Positions 24,650 to 32,741 of a stretch of 39,356 nucleotides of DNA are shown here, piece after piece. The notes beneath the pieces are model-generated. The model saw nothing but the letters and a program-made list of their open reading frames with translations, was not told the origin of the DNA and searched no databases. Position numbers and translations under genes: made by a program. This DNA comes from Verrucomicrobiaceae bacterium (lineage in GTDB: Bacteria > Verrucomicrobiota > Verrucomicrobiia > Verrucomicrobiales > Akkermansiaceae), in assembly GCA_027487435.1 (NCBI GenBank), contig JAIYDP010000350.1, positions 1-39,356 of the forward strand, in the 5' to 3' direction. Numbering within the stretch: the stretch's first letter is position 1; every line of letters begins with the position of its first letter.

Positions 24650-26776
24650 TTACGGGCGCAAAAGTTGCAGAAGCTTGGATGGATTTTCGATGGGTTGATC
24701 ATCGCCTTTTGGCAAGGCCACGGCATTGGTCGGTGCTACCGCAGGATCGATGCGCAAGAGGCCAGGGCTAGAGCGGCGATAGGCTTCCATGAATTCCGTT
24801 TTGCCAAGTGCGCTTAGGCGTAAGTCAACAGGGAAATCTTCATAAATGACGCTGATCAGGTAATCTGTGTGAAGCACGGGGATTGTCTTTAAGGCTGCGA
24901 TCTGCCTTTGCGTGGCTGTGTACAATAGATCGTTGCGTGGCAAACCGAATTGTTCCATGCGAATCAGATTTTGCCGTAGAATGCCTGTGGTGCTAACGTC
25001 AAACAACATACTACGATCCAGGCAAGGTACGTTGATGATCGTTCGAGCCGATACGGGTGTTTCCTCTACAAATCCATCGACGAGGTGCGTCGCTTCGATA
25101 TGCTTGGTGAGAGTCGCTGCGTATTCCAGCCAAGATGCATCACCAGAGATCTGATGCAGGTCAAGTGCAGCTTTGGCCATTTGAGTGACGGTCCCAGCTC
25201 TCGCATCTGTGGTGGAAGGAAATGCGGAGGCGGGGTAAAAGGTCGGGGTGTCACTGGAATGGAACGTGCGGCGCAGGGCTTGCATACTGCGGACGGCCAT
25301 ATCTTTCCAACGCTCCTTACCCGTCATTCGGTAAATGGCGGCAGCGGCACTGACGGCTCGTGCCGTAGCTCTCGCATCTGGTGTAGGTTCTTTCGGTTGG
25401 ATCGGCATAGCGACCTGGCGTTTTTTCAATAATTTCAGCCGAGCCGTTGCGAGAAGCTCCTCTGCACGAAGTTCAGTGATGGAACAAGCTTTGGCTACAG
25501 CGGCTAACGGTTTGCGACAGGTCAGAGAATTGCGGCGGAACATCTCTTTGCGAGGGTCACTTTCGAAGGGTAAGTTTCCTAGTTGACTGATGGCACAATA
25601 TTCTTTGATGAGGGCAAATTCATCGTTATCGAGGCTCGCTTTGAGGTCTTCCATCGTCAGCAAGCGTAGTTCGTCTGAGACATTGACAGAAGAGCTGAAG
25701 GTGTAATAGCTACCGTCATCAAGGGAGAAGTTTTCTTCTAAAAACTCCATCGTCCGTAAAGCCGCAGAACGAAACGTTTCATTTTCGGTTAGGTTGTATG
25801 CTTCAGAAAGCAAGCAAACCATGTCTGCTTGTGTAATCGCGTTACGGTCGGGTTGTGTCCAAGCCCATGATTTGTCTTTGCGACAAAAATAGAAACCTCC
25901 GTCTAAAAAATCTATCGCGGCACTATCCATCATCATTCCTAGGTAATGGATGAAAATGTCGCGCGATAGGCGCCGCTCATTTTCTGGAAGTGCGGGGCAC
26001 TGCGCTGCGATACGCATGAAATCCAGATAGGTAATCGGTAGTTGAATGCCAGTGTTGGCAATACTTAGCGAATCTTTTTCATAATAGCTGTGGAGATTAT
26101 GTAAGGAGTCGAGTAGTGCGTCGCCGCGCTCGATGGGCATTTCTGTAGCCGGAACTTTTGGTTTCAATCTCTCACGCCGGCCCAGCGCATCCAATCGGCT
26201 GTTGTTCTTGATGTAGTCCAGAGAATCGCTGCTGATGCTCAGCGAAACATTCTGACAATTTCTCATCGTCTGTACGACTTGGTCTGTTCCTCCTGCTCGC
26301 AGCGGTAATGACGCCACCGGATTGCCATCTGGAGTCATCCACATCAAGAAGGGAAATGTAATGCTTTTCCCGATTTCTTGGCTGAGGATTGAGGCAATGA
26401 TGCCAACCTCCCGACATGAATCGACATCCACAAAAACAGGGACGAAGTTTGCGCGAATTTCTTGAACGAGATAATCAGCCTTGTCGATCTTCTTGAGAAC
26501 CTCAACGTCAGCTGAGAACATCGAAGAACAAGCCATGACGAGTAAGATTTTTTCCGACTCGCGTGCAAAATTGATCGTCGTCGGGGTAAGCTGCTTCCAG
26601 CCGATGGGAGAATCTGCCACAGCCCGAAGAAGCGGCGAAGGATGATCTCCCACGTTATTGCTCATGAGAACAGGAGTGGCAGGCGGCGGGCCTGATGTAG
26701 AATTGTTTTCCTTGCAGCCCACAGTCAGTGAGATCGCGGCAGTGAACGCTAGCCAGCGGTAGGAGCGTGAAAACAT
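24650..26776 (-). CDS. YyaL/DUF255-like lipoprotein with degenerate thioredoxin site
   Basis: From ATG 26774-26776 the protein has about 708 residues. The N-terminus (MFSRSYRWLAFTAAISLTVGC) looks like a lipoprotein signal with Cys21. Residues ~60-190 form a thioredoxin-like domain (ANFVPVFVDVDSC, FPFLMWMTPDGNPVASLP). At the active-site position there is ACSSMFSAD instead of the CHWCHVM of YyaL proteins, so only one cysteine remains. Residues ~250-690 have the alpha/alpha-barrel (DFLDGGFYFCRKDKSWAWTQ, ITQADMVCLLSEAYNLTEN, ARATARAVSAAAAIYRMTG) typical of the family. Export to the envelope and the lost CxxC suggest that it is a diverged paralogue with a non-redox role. It precedes hisB-hisH. Confidence 0.8.
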   Translation of the reverse strand: MFSRSYRWLAFTAAISLTVGCKENNSTSGPPPATPVLMSNNVGDHPSPLLRAVADSPIGWKQLTPTTINFARESEKILLVMACSSMFSADVEVLKKIDKADYLVQEIRANFVPVFVDVDSCREVGIIASILSQEIGKSITFPFLMWMTPDGNPVASLPLRAGGTDQVVQTMRNCQNVSLSISSDSLDYIKNNSRLDALGRRERLKPKVPATEMPIERGDALLDSLHNLHSYYEKDSLSIANTGIQLPITYLDFMRIAAQCPALPENERRLSRDIFIHYLGMMMDSAAIDFLDGGFYFCRKDKSWAWTQPDRNAITQADMVCLLSEAYNLTENETFRSAALRTMEFLEENFSLDDGSYYTFSSSVNVSDELRLLTMEDLKASLDNDEFALIKEYCAISQLGNLPFESDPRKEMFRRNSLTCRKPLAAVAKACSITELRAEELLATARLKLLKKRQVAMPIQPKEPTPDARATARAVSAAAAIYRMTGKERWKDMAVRSMQALRRTFHSSDTPTFYPASAFPSTTDARAGTVTQMAKAALDLHQISGDASWLEYAATLTKHIEATHLVDGFVEETPVSARTIINVPCLDRSMLFDVSTTGILRQNLIRMEQFGLPRNDLLYTATQRQIAALKTIPVLHTDYLISVIYEDFPVDLRLSALGKTEFMEAYRRSSPGLLRIDPAVAPTNAVALPKGDDQPIENPSKLLQLLRP

Positions 26777-26887
26777 CGTAAGATGGCAGTGCGAAATCAT
26801 CATGTCTTGGGTGCGTGCATTCTAGCATAACCATCGGCTTTTGAAAGAAAAGACTTTCGCAAACATTTTTGTCGAGTATGATCGCGC

Positions 26888-26893
26888 AGGAGG
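26888..26893 (+). promoter_or_regulatory. Shine-Dalgarno box favouring the GTG start of the ParA gene
   Basis: A perfect AGGAGG lies 13 nt before the GTG at 26907. It is within the 5' extension of the frame opened by a TTG at 26841, which has no such box. The spacing is long, so the start remains uncertain, but the protein beginning MISIAVTSQKGG is what ParA proteins normally look like. Confidence 0.45.
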
Positions 26894-26906
26894 AATTTCA
26901 CCCATT

Positions 26907-27686
26907 GTGATCAGTATAGCGGTAACAAGTCAAAAAGGAGGGGTTGGTAAAACAACCGTAGCGATCAATCTAGCACACGCTTTCGCGAGAGCGGGCATAC
27001 GTACTGTTCTCGTTGATGTAGATCCTCAAGGATCTGTAGGATTATCCCTGACTCGTCAATCACGCATGCTTCCTGGCTTTTATGATTATTTGGATGACAC
27101 CGCATTGCCTATCGATAAACTTCTCGTACCCACGAGGCTTACGACCTTTTCTTTGGTTGCCGCGGGGCAAGCGAGCAGCTACGAAACTGGTGGCGCAGCA
27201 TCAGGGTCTCATCTCCCACGCTGCCGGTCCTTCCTTAGAACTCTTGCCGCTCGCGGATTTGAGGTTTGTGTGATCGATACCGCCGCGGGCCTTTTTGGCA
27301 TTACCTCTGATATTCTAGCTTGCTCGGATGCCGTAGTCATACCGCAACAAGCAGAGCCTCTTGGTGTGCGATCCGTCCCAAAAATGCTTGAAGGGCTCGG
27401 CCGTATCCGCGTTCTCAATCCGCGCATGAATGTCCTAGGTGTTTTGCTCACCATGGTTCAAAATGATTTGGCAGAGAGTCGAGAGGCAGCTACGGCATTA
27501 CGACAACTGCTACCGCAGGAGATCACATTCCAGACGATGATTCCTCGCGATTCGATTTTTGTAAGAGCTAGTGCCAAAGGTCTGCCTGTGGGAGTCATGG
27601 AAGATGGGTCTGGAGCACAGGCCGTATTTGACTCCTTGCTGATGGAAATTCAGACCAAATTAGAAAAATCAAATACACTAACGTAA
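26907..27686 (+). CDS. ParA family ATPase
   Basis: The product has about 259 residues from GTG 26907. It has the deviant Walker A SQKGGVGKTTVAINLA, then VLVDVDPQGSVGLSLT (Walker A'), VCVIDTAAGLFGITSDIL (Walker B) and VVIPQQAEPLGVRSV. These are the ParA/Soj/MinD-type nucleotide switch motifs. Such ATPases position plasmids, chromosomes, chemoreceptor arrays, carboxysomes or other cargo on the nucleoid. No parB or parS is near. The next gene starts with no gap and encodes a roadblock-like protein, so that is the natural candidate partner. The gene is divergent from the YyaL-like lipoprotein with a 130-nt gap. Confidence 0.9.
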   Translation: MISIAVTSQKGGVGKTTVAINLAHAFARAGIRTVLVDVDPQGSVGLSLTRQSRMLPGFYDYLDDTALPIDKLLVPTRLTTFSLVAAGQASSYETGGAASGSHLPRCRSFLRTLAARGFEVCVIDTAAGLFGITSDILACSDAVVIPQQAEPLGVRSVPKMLEGLGRIRVLNPRMNVLGVLLTMVQNDLAESREAATALRQLLPQEITFQTMIPRDSIFVRASAKGLPVGVMEDGSGAQAVFDSLLMEIQTKLEKSNTLT

Positions 27687-28469
27687 ATGGATCACGTCAA
27701 TCCTTGGGTAGATGCCGCAGAAATGATGCGACTCGCTGAGGCCCTGCTCGCACCGCCACTGATTCCTGCTCGCGCTCCAGCAGATGCGGGCTTCGGTGGC
27801 GAATTTGTGGGCTATGAGCCACAACCTAGTGACAAAGAATCATCGCAGCCTATTTTGCAGAGTTTTCCTCTTCAGAATGCCATTCTCAGAGATCATTCCT
27901 CCGTGTCTGCTCTCCGCAGTGAAACGAAAATCTGCAACGATCCACTACCTTCAGAACCTCAACCCGATCAAGATCCTTTCCTAGGTAAGAATCGTGTCGC
28001 GCCGACGCCCGAGCCAAGCAAAGTCACGGAAATGCCCCCGCCTCCGCAGTCACGGATTGCTGCTGCTGCCCCACCGTTGGCGATGATCCCACCGACAATC
28101 GCAACTCCCTCTCCTTCGTTGTTATTCGAGCGGTTGGGGCATTTTCGCGCCATTTTACGGCAACATTTTGGCGTGCGAGGCGTGTTTCTTTTGGATCAGC
28201 ATGGCAAGGCCATTTTCGATGATTCAGATCACGGGAAATTGTATTTCATGGCACGTAGCCTGGCTTTTGCGACCAAAACCCATCGTGACGAAATCGGAAA
28301 CGTTCACGTAAGAGTGGGATCGACCACATCTCTTGTGGTGATTCCCGCCGATACTGCTGCTGGCAAAATCGTGCTTGGATTAGTTGTTGACCACGCCATA
28401 CCGCCAGAGGCTTTGCCGCACATCGTGACGGCTCTTCATGCCGCGGTCTCTTCACCCCAAGCTCATTGA
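27687..28469 (+). CDS. Hypothetical protein with C-terminal roadblock/LC7-like domain
   Basis: This 260-residue protein starts at the base after the ParA stop. The first ~150 residues are Pro/Ala/Ser-rich and probably disordered, apart from a short N-terminal helix (VDAAEMMRLAEALLAPPL). The last ~105 residues show an alpha/beta pattern (FRAILRQHFGVRGVFLLDQHG then KAIFDDSDHGKLYFMARSL, VHVRVGSTTSLVVIPAD, IVLGLVVDHAIPPEALPHI) like the roadblock/LC7 fold of MglB-type regulators. The assignment is by pattern only. Zero spacing to the ATPase and the 9-nt gap to mnmA suggest one transcript. A link between an ATPase and its localisation cargo is inferred. Confidence 0.65.
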   Translation: MDHVNPWVDAAEMMRLAEALLAPPLIPARAPADAGFGGEFVGYEPQPSDKESSQPILQSFPLQNAILRDHSSVSALRSETKICNDPLPSEPQPDQDPFLGKNRVAPTPEPSKVTEMPPPPQSRIAAAAPPLAMIPPTIATPSPSLLFERLGHFRAILRQHFGVRGVFLLDQHGKAIFDDSDHGKLYFMARSLAFATKTHRDEIGNVHVRVGSTTSLVVIPADTAAGKIVLGLVVDHAIPPEALPHIVTALHAAVSSPQAH

Positions 28470-28478
28470 TTTTTTCCC

Positions 28479-29573
28479 ATGGCTCGTGTCCTCGTAGGTC
28501 TCTCCGGTGGTGTCGATAGCGCCGTCGCTGCTGCGCTTTTGCTTGAGCAAGGACACGAAATATGCGGCGGCTACATGAAAAACTGGATCAATGAGGACGG
28601 CATCCCCGGTGAATGTCCTTGGGAGCAAGATATTGAAGATGCCCATGCCGTTGCGAGATCGTTGGGAATTGAGTTCCGAGTCATTGATCTCATAGACGCA
28701 TACCGCACGCGCATCGTGGATTCTCTCATCCACGGCTATCGCAACGGCGCCACGCCCAATCCCGACGTTTGGTGCAATCGTGAAATGAAGTTCGGTGTCT
28801 TTCTCGACTATGCTCTTTCCCAAGGATTCACTGCCGTTGGCACGGGTCACTACGCGCGCCGACGTACGCAAAGCGATGGCACAGCCTGCATCCTCCGTGG
28901 TGCGGATCCGAACAAAGATCAAAGCTACTTTCTCGCCATGATGACGCAGCACCAAGCGGCGCATGCGATGTTTCCGGTTGGGGAAATGCTCAAGACTGAA
29001 GCGCGTCAGGTCGCTCGCCGTCATGCACTTCCTGTGGCTGAAAAGAAAGATAGCCAAGGCATCTGCTTCATTGGCGCGGTAAAAATGTCCGATTTCCTCC
29101 GCCACTACGTGCCAGACAACCCCGGCGAAATCGTCGATGTGCAGGGCAAAGTCCTGGGCCGCCACGATGGCCTTCATCTCTACACCTTAGGCCAACGCAA
29201 AGGTCACGGAGTAGCCTCCCCACGCGAAGGCATGGCCTATGTCGTCGTCGGCAAAGACCTCACACAAAACCGCCTCGTTGTCGGCTGGGATGTCCAAGAC
29301 ACCCCCGGCCTCTACACCAACCGCTGCCGCGTCGGCACTCTCAACTGGATCAACGAACCCATCCTCACCCCACGCCGCATCGAAGCCCAGCCGCGCTACC
29401 GCGCCAAAGCCGAACCTTGCCTCGTCAACCCCATCGATGAAGGCCACGTGGACGTAATCTTCAGCCGTCCCCAGCGCGCCATCTCGCCCGGCCAAATCTG
29501 CGCGTTCTACGATGGTGGACGCCTCATGGGCGCTGGCACCTTCGAGCAATGCTTCGCGTCCATTCAGCCATAG
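28479..29573 (+). CDS. mnmA: tRNA-specific 2-thiouridylase MnmA
   Basis: MnmA puts sulfur on U34 of tRNAs for Lys, Glu and Gln, using ATP and a persulfide relay. This is full length at 364 residues. The PP-loop is LVGLSGGVDSAVAAALLLEQ. The catalytic nucleophile Cys is in TPNPDVWCNREMKFG and the second Cys in KDSQGICFIGAVKMSDFL, with TGHYAR between. The C-terminal beta domain ends in PGQICAFYDGGRLMGAGTF. It follows the ParA and roadblock-like genes by 9 nt. Confidence 0.97.
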   Translation: MARVLVGLSGGVDSAVAAALLLEQGHEICGGYMKNWINEDGIPGECPWEQDIEDAHAVARSLGIEFRVIDLIDAYRTRIVDSLIHGYRNGATPNPDVWCNREMKFGVFLDYALSQGFTAVGTGHYARRRTQSDGTACILRGADPNKDQSYFLAMMTQHQAAHAMFPVGEMLKTEARQVARRHALPVAEKKDSQGICFIGAVKMSDFLRHYVPDNPGEIVDVQGKVLGRHDGLHLYTLGQRKGHGVASPREGMAYVVVGKDLTQNRLVVGWDVQDTPGLYTNRCRVGTLNWINEPILTPRRIEAQPRYRAKAEPCLVNPIDEGHVDVIFSRPQRAISPGQICAFYDGGRLMGAGTFEQCFASIQP

Positions 29574-29646
29574 CGCCGAGTGTTTCCTCCAAAAAACTGG
29601 CTGAATAGGGCAAAAATCGAAACCGCCCCCCGCGCCAGCGTCGCCC

Positions 29647-30066
29647 GAAAAGCTCCCCTAAAAATTTAGACCTCAATTTCCGCCGCCAGGAATCGCCTCC
29701 TAGAAATTTAGACCTCGATTCCCGTCGCCAGAAATCGCCTCCTAGAAATTTAGAACCCGATTCCCGTCGCCAGGAATCGCCTCCTAAAAAATTAGACCTC
29801 AATTTCCGCCGCCAGGAATCGCCTCCTAGAAATTTAGAACCCGATTTCCGCCGCCAGAAATCGCCTCCTAGAAATGTAGACCTCGATTCCCGTCGACAGA
29901 AATCGCCTCCTAGAAATTTAGACTTCGATTCCCGTCGCCAGAAATCGCCTCTTAGAAATTTAGAACCCGATTCCCGCCGCAAGAAATCGCCTCCTAGAAA
30001 TTTAGAACCCGATTTCCGCCGCAAGAAATCGCCTCCTAGAAATTTAGAACCCGATTTCCGTCGTCG
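29647..30066. repeat. Tandem array of ten 42-bp units
   Basis: Ten consecutive 42-bp units with no gaps (29647-30066). The consensus contains GAAATCGCCTCCTAGAAAT followed by TTAGAACCCGATTTCCGCCG. Units differ at a few fixed positions (GACCTC versus GAACCC; TTCCCGTCGC versus TTTCCGCCGC), so they are old enough to have diverged but are shuffled rather than graded. The period is 14 codons, and both strands carry long open frames (RRQESPPRNLDLDS forward; KFLGGDFWRRESGS reverse). The forward frame has no start after its last stop, and the reverse one begins antisense inside the DUF1501 5' end, so I do not call a gene. The whole 29574-30225 gap holds only this array. Confidence 0.95.
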
Positions 30067-30225
30067 GAAAACCGCGCAAGCGAAAGCGGAAAATCTTCTA
30101 CTCCTCAAGTTGGCGTTTCTGCAACCATCGCCTTTCCTATGCCATGGCAGAAAATATCCTGAAACGTTTCGACTAACGCTACCGTAACCTCTATGATTCA
30201 TCCCTGAACTCCATACACACTCGCC

Positions 30226-31557
30226 ATGAAACCTCACTGCCCCGGTAACCCTCTCGAGCGCTATAACTCTCGCCGCGAGTTCCTCTACGTCGGACTCCTC
30301 GGTGGCTTAGGACTTTCCTTACCCGGATTCCTCAAAAACCAAGCCTCTGCTGCGCAAAAATTCTACTCTTCCAAGGAGGGAATCGCCAAAGGTGTCATCC
30401 ATATCTTCCTTCCCGGTGGATTGTCTCACCAAGAATCCTTCGATCCCAAGCCTCTGGCCCCTGCGGAATATCGTGGCCCCTTCGGCAGCATCGACACCAA
30501 GCTGAAAGGTGTCCAGTTTGGCCAATTCATGAAGCACACCTCGCAGATTGCCGATAAATTAACCATCATTCGCTCCATGACCCACGGTGAAGCCGCCCAT
30601 GAGCGCGGCACTCACAACATGTTCACCGGCTACCGGCCATCCCCCGCTGTCGAATACCCGTCCATCGGCTCCGTCATCTCCCACGAACTTGGCCCTCGCA
30701 ACAATCTTCCTCCTTACGTTTGCGTTCCTTCTGTTCCGAATGAATACGCGAATTCCGGCTATCTCTCCTCCGCTTTTGGCCCCTTCGCGTTAGGTGCGGA
30801 TCCCGCGCAATCCGGCTTCAAAGTCCGCGATCTCAGCCTGCCCGATGGCGTCAGCGATGAACGATTCGCCCGTCGCCGATCCCTGCTCGCCACAGTCGAT
30901 CAACATTTCCGCTCCATGGAAACATCTGATGCTCTCGATTCCATGGACGCCTTCTACCAACACGCCTACAAACTCATCTCCTCACAACAAGCCCGCGAAG
31001 CCTTCAATCTTGAAGCTGAACCCGCTGCCTTGCGCGATGAATATGGCCGCAACGAAGCTGGGCAACGCATGATCCTCGCTCGCCGACTTGTCGAATCGGG
31101 AGTTCGATTTGTTTCCCTCACCACGGGAGGATGGGATCATCATGACAACATCAAAGCTGGCATCGAAAGCAATATGCCACGCACCGATCAAGCCATCGCA
31201 GCACTCATCCGCGATCTCGACCGCCGTGGCATGCTAGACTCCACCTTGGTCCTGATCACCACCGAATTTGGCCGCACACCGAAAATCAATCCCACCGGTG
31301 GTCGCGACCACTGGCCTCGGGTCTTTTCCTCGGTCATCGCTGGCGGCGGATTCAAGCAAGGTTACGTCCACGGCAGTTCCGATGCGCTAGGCGGCGAGCC
31401 AGAAAATGATCCTGTCAGCGTCGCCGACCTCGCCACCACCATCTACCATCAAATCGGCATCAATGCCGATAAAGAACTCATGGCCCCCGGCGATCGTCCC
31501 ATCGAAATCTGCGATGGCGGCACCGTGCTCGACGACTTGCTAGCCAAAAAAGCCTGA
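30226..31557 (+). CDS. Tat-exported DUF1501 protein
   Basis: The product has 443 residues. The N-terminus carries a twin-arginine signal (NSRREFLYVGLLGGLGLSL) ending near ASAAQ, so the folded protein is exported. The rest is a DUF1501 (sulfatase/phosphatase-fold) domain with IHIFLPGGLSHQESFDPKP, IRSMTHGEAAHERGTHNMF, GGWDHHDNIKAG, LVLITTEFGRTPKIN and GRDHWPRVFSSVIAGGG. DUF1501 proteins are greatly expanded in Planctomycetes and Verrucomicrobia, usually beside DUF1549/DUF1553 partners. No such partner is seen here. The function is not known experimentally; a hydrolase is inferred from the fold. Confidence 0.93.
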   Translation: MKPHCPGNPLERYNSRREFLYVGLLGGLGLSLPGFLKNQASAAQKFYSSKEGIAKGVIHIFLPGGLSHQESFDPKPLAPAEYRGPFGSIDTKLKGVQFGQFMKHTSQIADKLTIIRSMTHGEAAHERGTHNMFTGYRPSPAVEYPSIGSVISHELGPRNNLPPYVCVPSVPNEYANSGYLSSAFGPFALGADPAQSGFKVRDLSLPDGVSDERFARRRSLLATVDQHFRSMETSDALDSMDAFYQHAYKLISSQQAREAFNLEAEPAALRDEYGRNEAGQRMILARRLVESGVRFVSLTTGGWDHHDNIKAGIESNMPRTDQAIAALIRDLDRRGMLDSTLVLITTEFGRTPKINPTGGRDHWPRVFSSVIAGGGFKQGYVHGSSDALGGEPENDPVSVADLATTIYHQIGINADKELMAPGDRPIEICDGGTVLDDLLAKKA

Positions 31558-31698
31558 GTCTGAGGATCAAACATCGCGCATCCGCAAGCCACCCACGGCA
31601 TTCATTTTCCCTAACAACTTCAGCCTGCACTTAAGTATTTCCCGTCAGCATGCTTTGATCTTGCTCGTACTTTGTGCATGGAGTAACAATCTTCGCAG

Positions 31699-32310
31699 AT
31701 GCAAAATGTTCCTAGCAAAATACCAAATGAGCCAAAGATAGATGCCGGGCGCTGGGTGGAGGAGCATGGGGAGTGTCTGTATCGCTTTGCGCTGTTGCGC
31801 GTGAGAAGTCCCGAAATCGCGGAGGACTTAGTGCAGGATACCTTGCTCGCAGCAGTCAGGACGCAGGATCAATTTTCCGGACGATCAAGCGAACGGAGCT
31901 GGCTGGTGGGCATTCTGAAGCACAAAATTGCCGATCATTTCCGCAAGCTCGGGCGCGAGACGAATTTCACCGATATGGAATTTCTGCAGGATGAATTGTC
32001 GCATAAATTCGAGGACGGATTCTGGAATCATGACATCGGCCCCGTGGAGTGGACGCAGAATGATGCGGTGACGTATCGCTCGGAGTTTTGGCAAATCATG
32101 CGTGCCTGCCTCGGCAAACTGCCGCCGCGCGTGGCGGATGTGTTCATGATGCGGGAAATGGATCAGCAGGGGACGGAGGAGATTTGCGAATCCCTAAGCA
32201 TTTCCCAAAGCAACTTGTGGGTGATGTTGCATCGGGCGAGGATGGCGTTGCGCGAGTGCCTGGAGATGAATTGGTTCGGCAAAGAAGCATCTGGCTCTGA
32301 GGCGAAATGA
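31699..32310 (+). CDS. ECF-type RNA polymerase sigma factor
   Basis: This 203-residue alternative sigma factor directs RNA polymerase to a specific promoter set. Region 2 (about 20-90) contains LYRFALLRVRSPEIAEDLVQDTLLAA and SWLVGILKHKIADHFRK. A ~35-residue acidic linker follows. Region 4 (about 135-190) has LGKLPPRVADVFMMREMDQQ and ICESLSISQSNLWVMLHRAR. An anti-sigma-like zinc-binding protein is encoded 82 nt downstream. Its targets cannot be seen. The upstream 141 nt is a plausible site for an autoregulated promoter, though I could not identify one. Confidence 0.93.
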   Translation: MQNVPSKIPNEPKIDAGRWVEEHGECLYRFALLRVRSPEIAEDLVQDTLLAAVRTQDQFSGRSSERSWLVGILKHKIADHFRKLGRETNFTDMEFLQDELSHKFEDGFWNHDIGPVEWTQNDAVTYRSEFWQIMRACLGKLPPRVADVFMMREMDQQGTEEICESLSISQSNLWVMLHRARMALRECLEMNWFGKEASGSEAK

Positions 32311-32392
32311 ACCAAGGGCAGCATTTTTGTAAGGATTCGTCCATTGGCGCGACAAATCGTGAGCAAGCATAAAAATAAACCACATCCCTCAT

Positions 32393-32704
32393 TTGAATAC
32401 GAAAAAAACATACTGGCTGAGTAAAGCATGGGAAGGGGTGATCTGCTTGCTGACACCGCGCTGTCACGAGATGACGCGGTTAATTTCTTGCGAACGTGAA
32501 AGGCCACACTCTTTGTTTATGAGATTGCGGATGCGTTTGCATTACGGAATTTGTATTTGGTGCAAGCGCTATCACGATCATCTCGGGTTGTTAGGGAAAC
32601 TGAGCCGTGCGTTTCCCGAACATTCCTGCGAGCATGGTAATAAGGAACTCTCGGACGAAGCGAAAGCTCGTCTCAAAAAAGCCCTTGCTGATTTTTGTGA
32701 CTAA
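32393..32704 (+). CDS. Small zinc-finger anti-sigma-like protein
   Basis: The frame gives about 103 residues from a TTG at 32393. No ATG lies before the key motif CHEMTRLIS, so a non-ATG start (TTG 32393 or GTG 32438) is required. The pattern His-Cys (CHEMTRLISCERERPHS then FMRLRMRLHYGICIWCKRYH) matches the zinc-anti-sigma fold: a Cys-His pair, a helix, then CxxC. It has no membrane helix, so it would be a soluble anti-sigma factor, likely controlling the ECF factor just upstream. The tail (ELSDEAKARLKKALAD) is a short amphipathic helix. Confidence 0.8.
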   Translation: MNTKKTYWLSKAWEGVICLLTPRCHEMTRLISCERERPHSLFMRLRMRLHYGICIWCKRYHDHLGLLGKLSRAFPEHSCEHGNKELSDEAKARLKKALADFCD

Positions 32705-32741
32705 ATGGGGCGCATCATTTTGTCCGCTCAGCAAATTTCTC

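Noticed and set aside
29524..30237. Repetitive minus-strand protein of 237 residues covering the 42-bp array
   Set aside because: Both of its ends are antisense shadows of mnmA and DUF1501, and its content comes from the tandem repeat. The opposite strand is equally open. I list the array as DNA repeat only.
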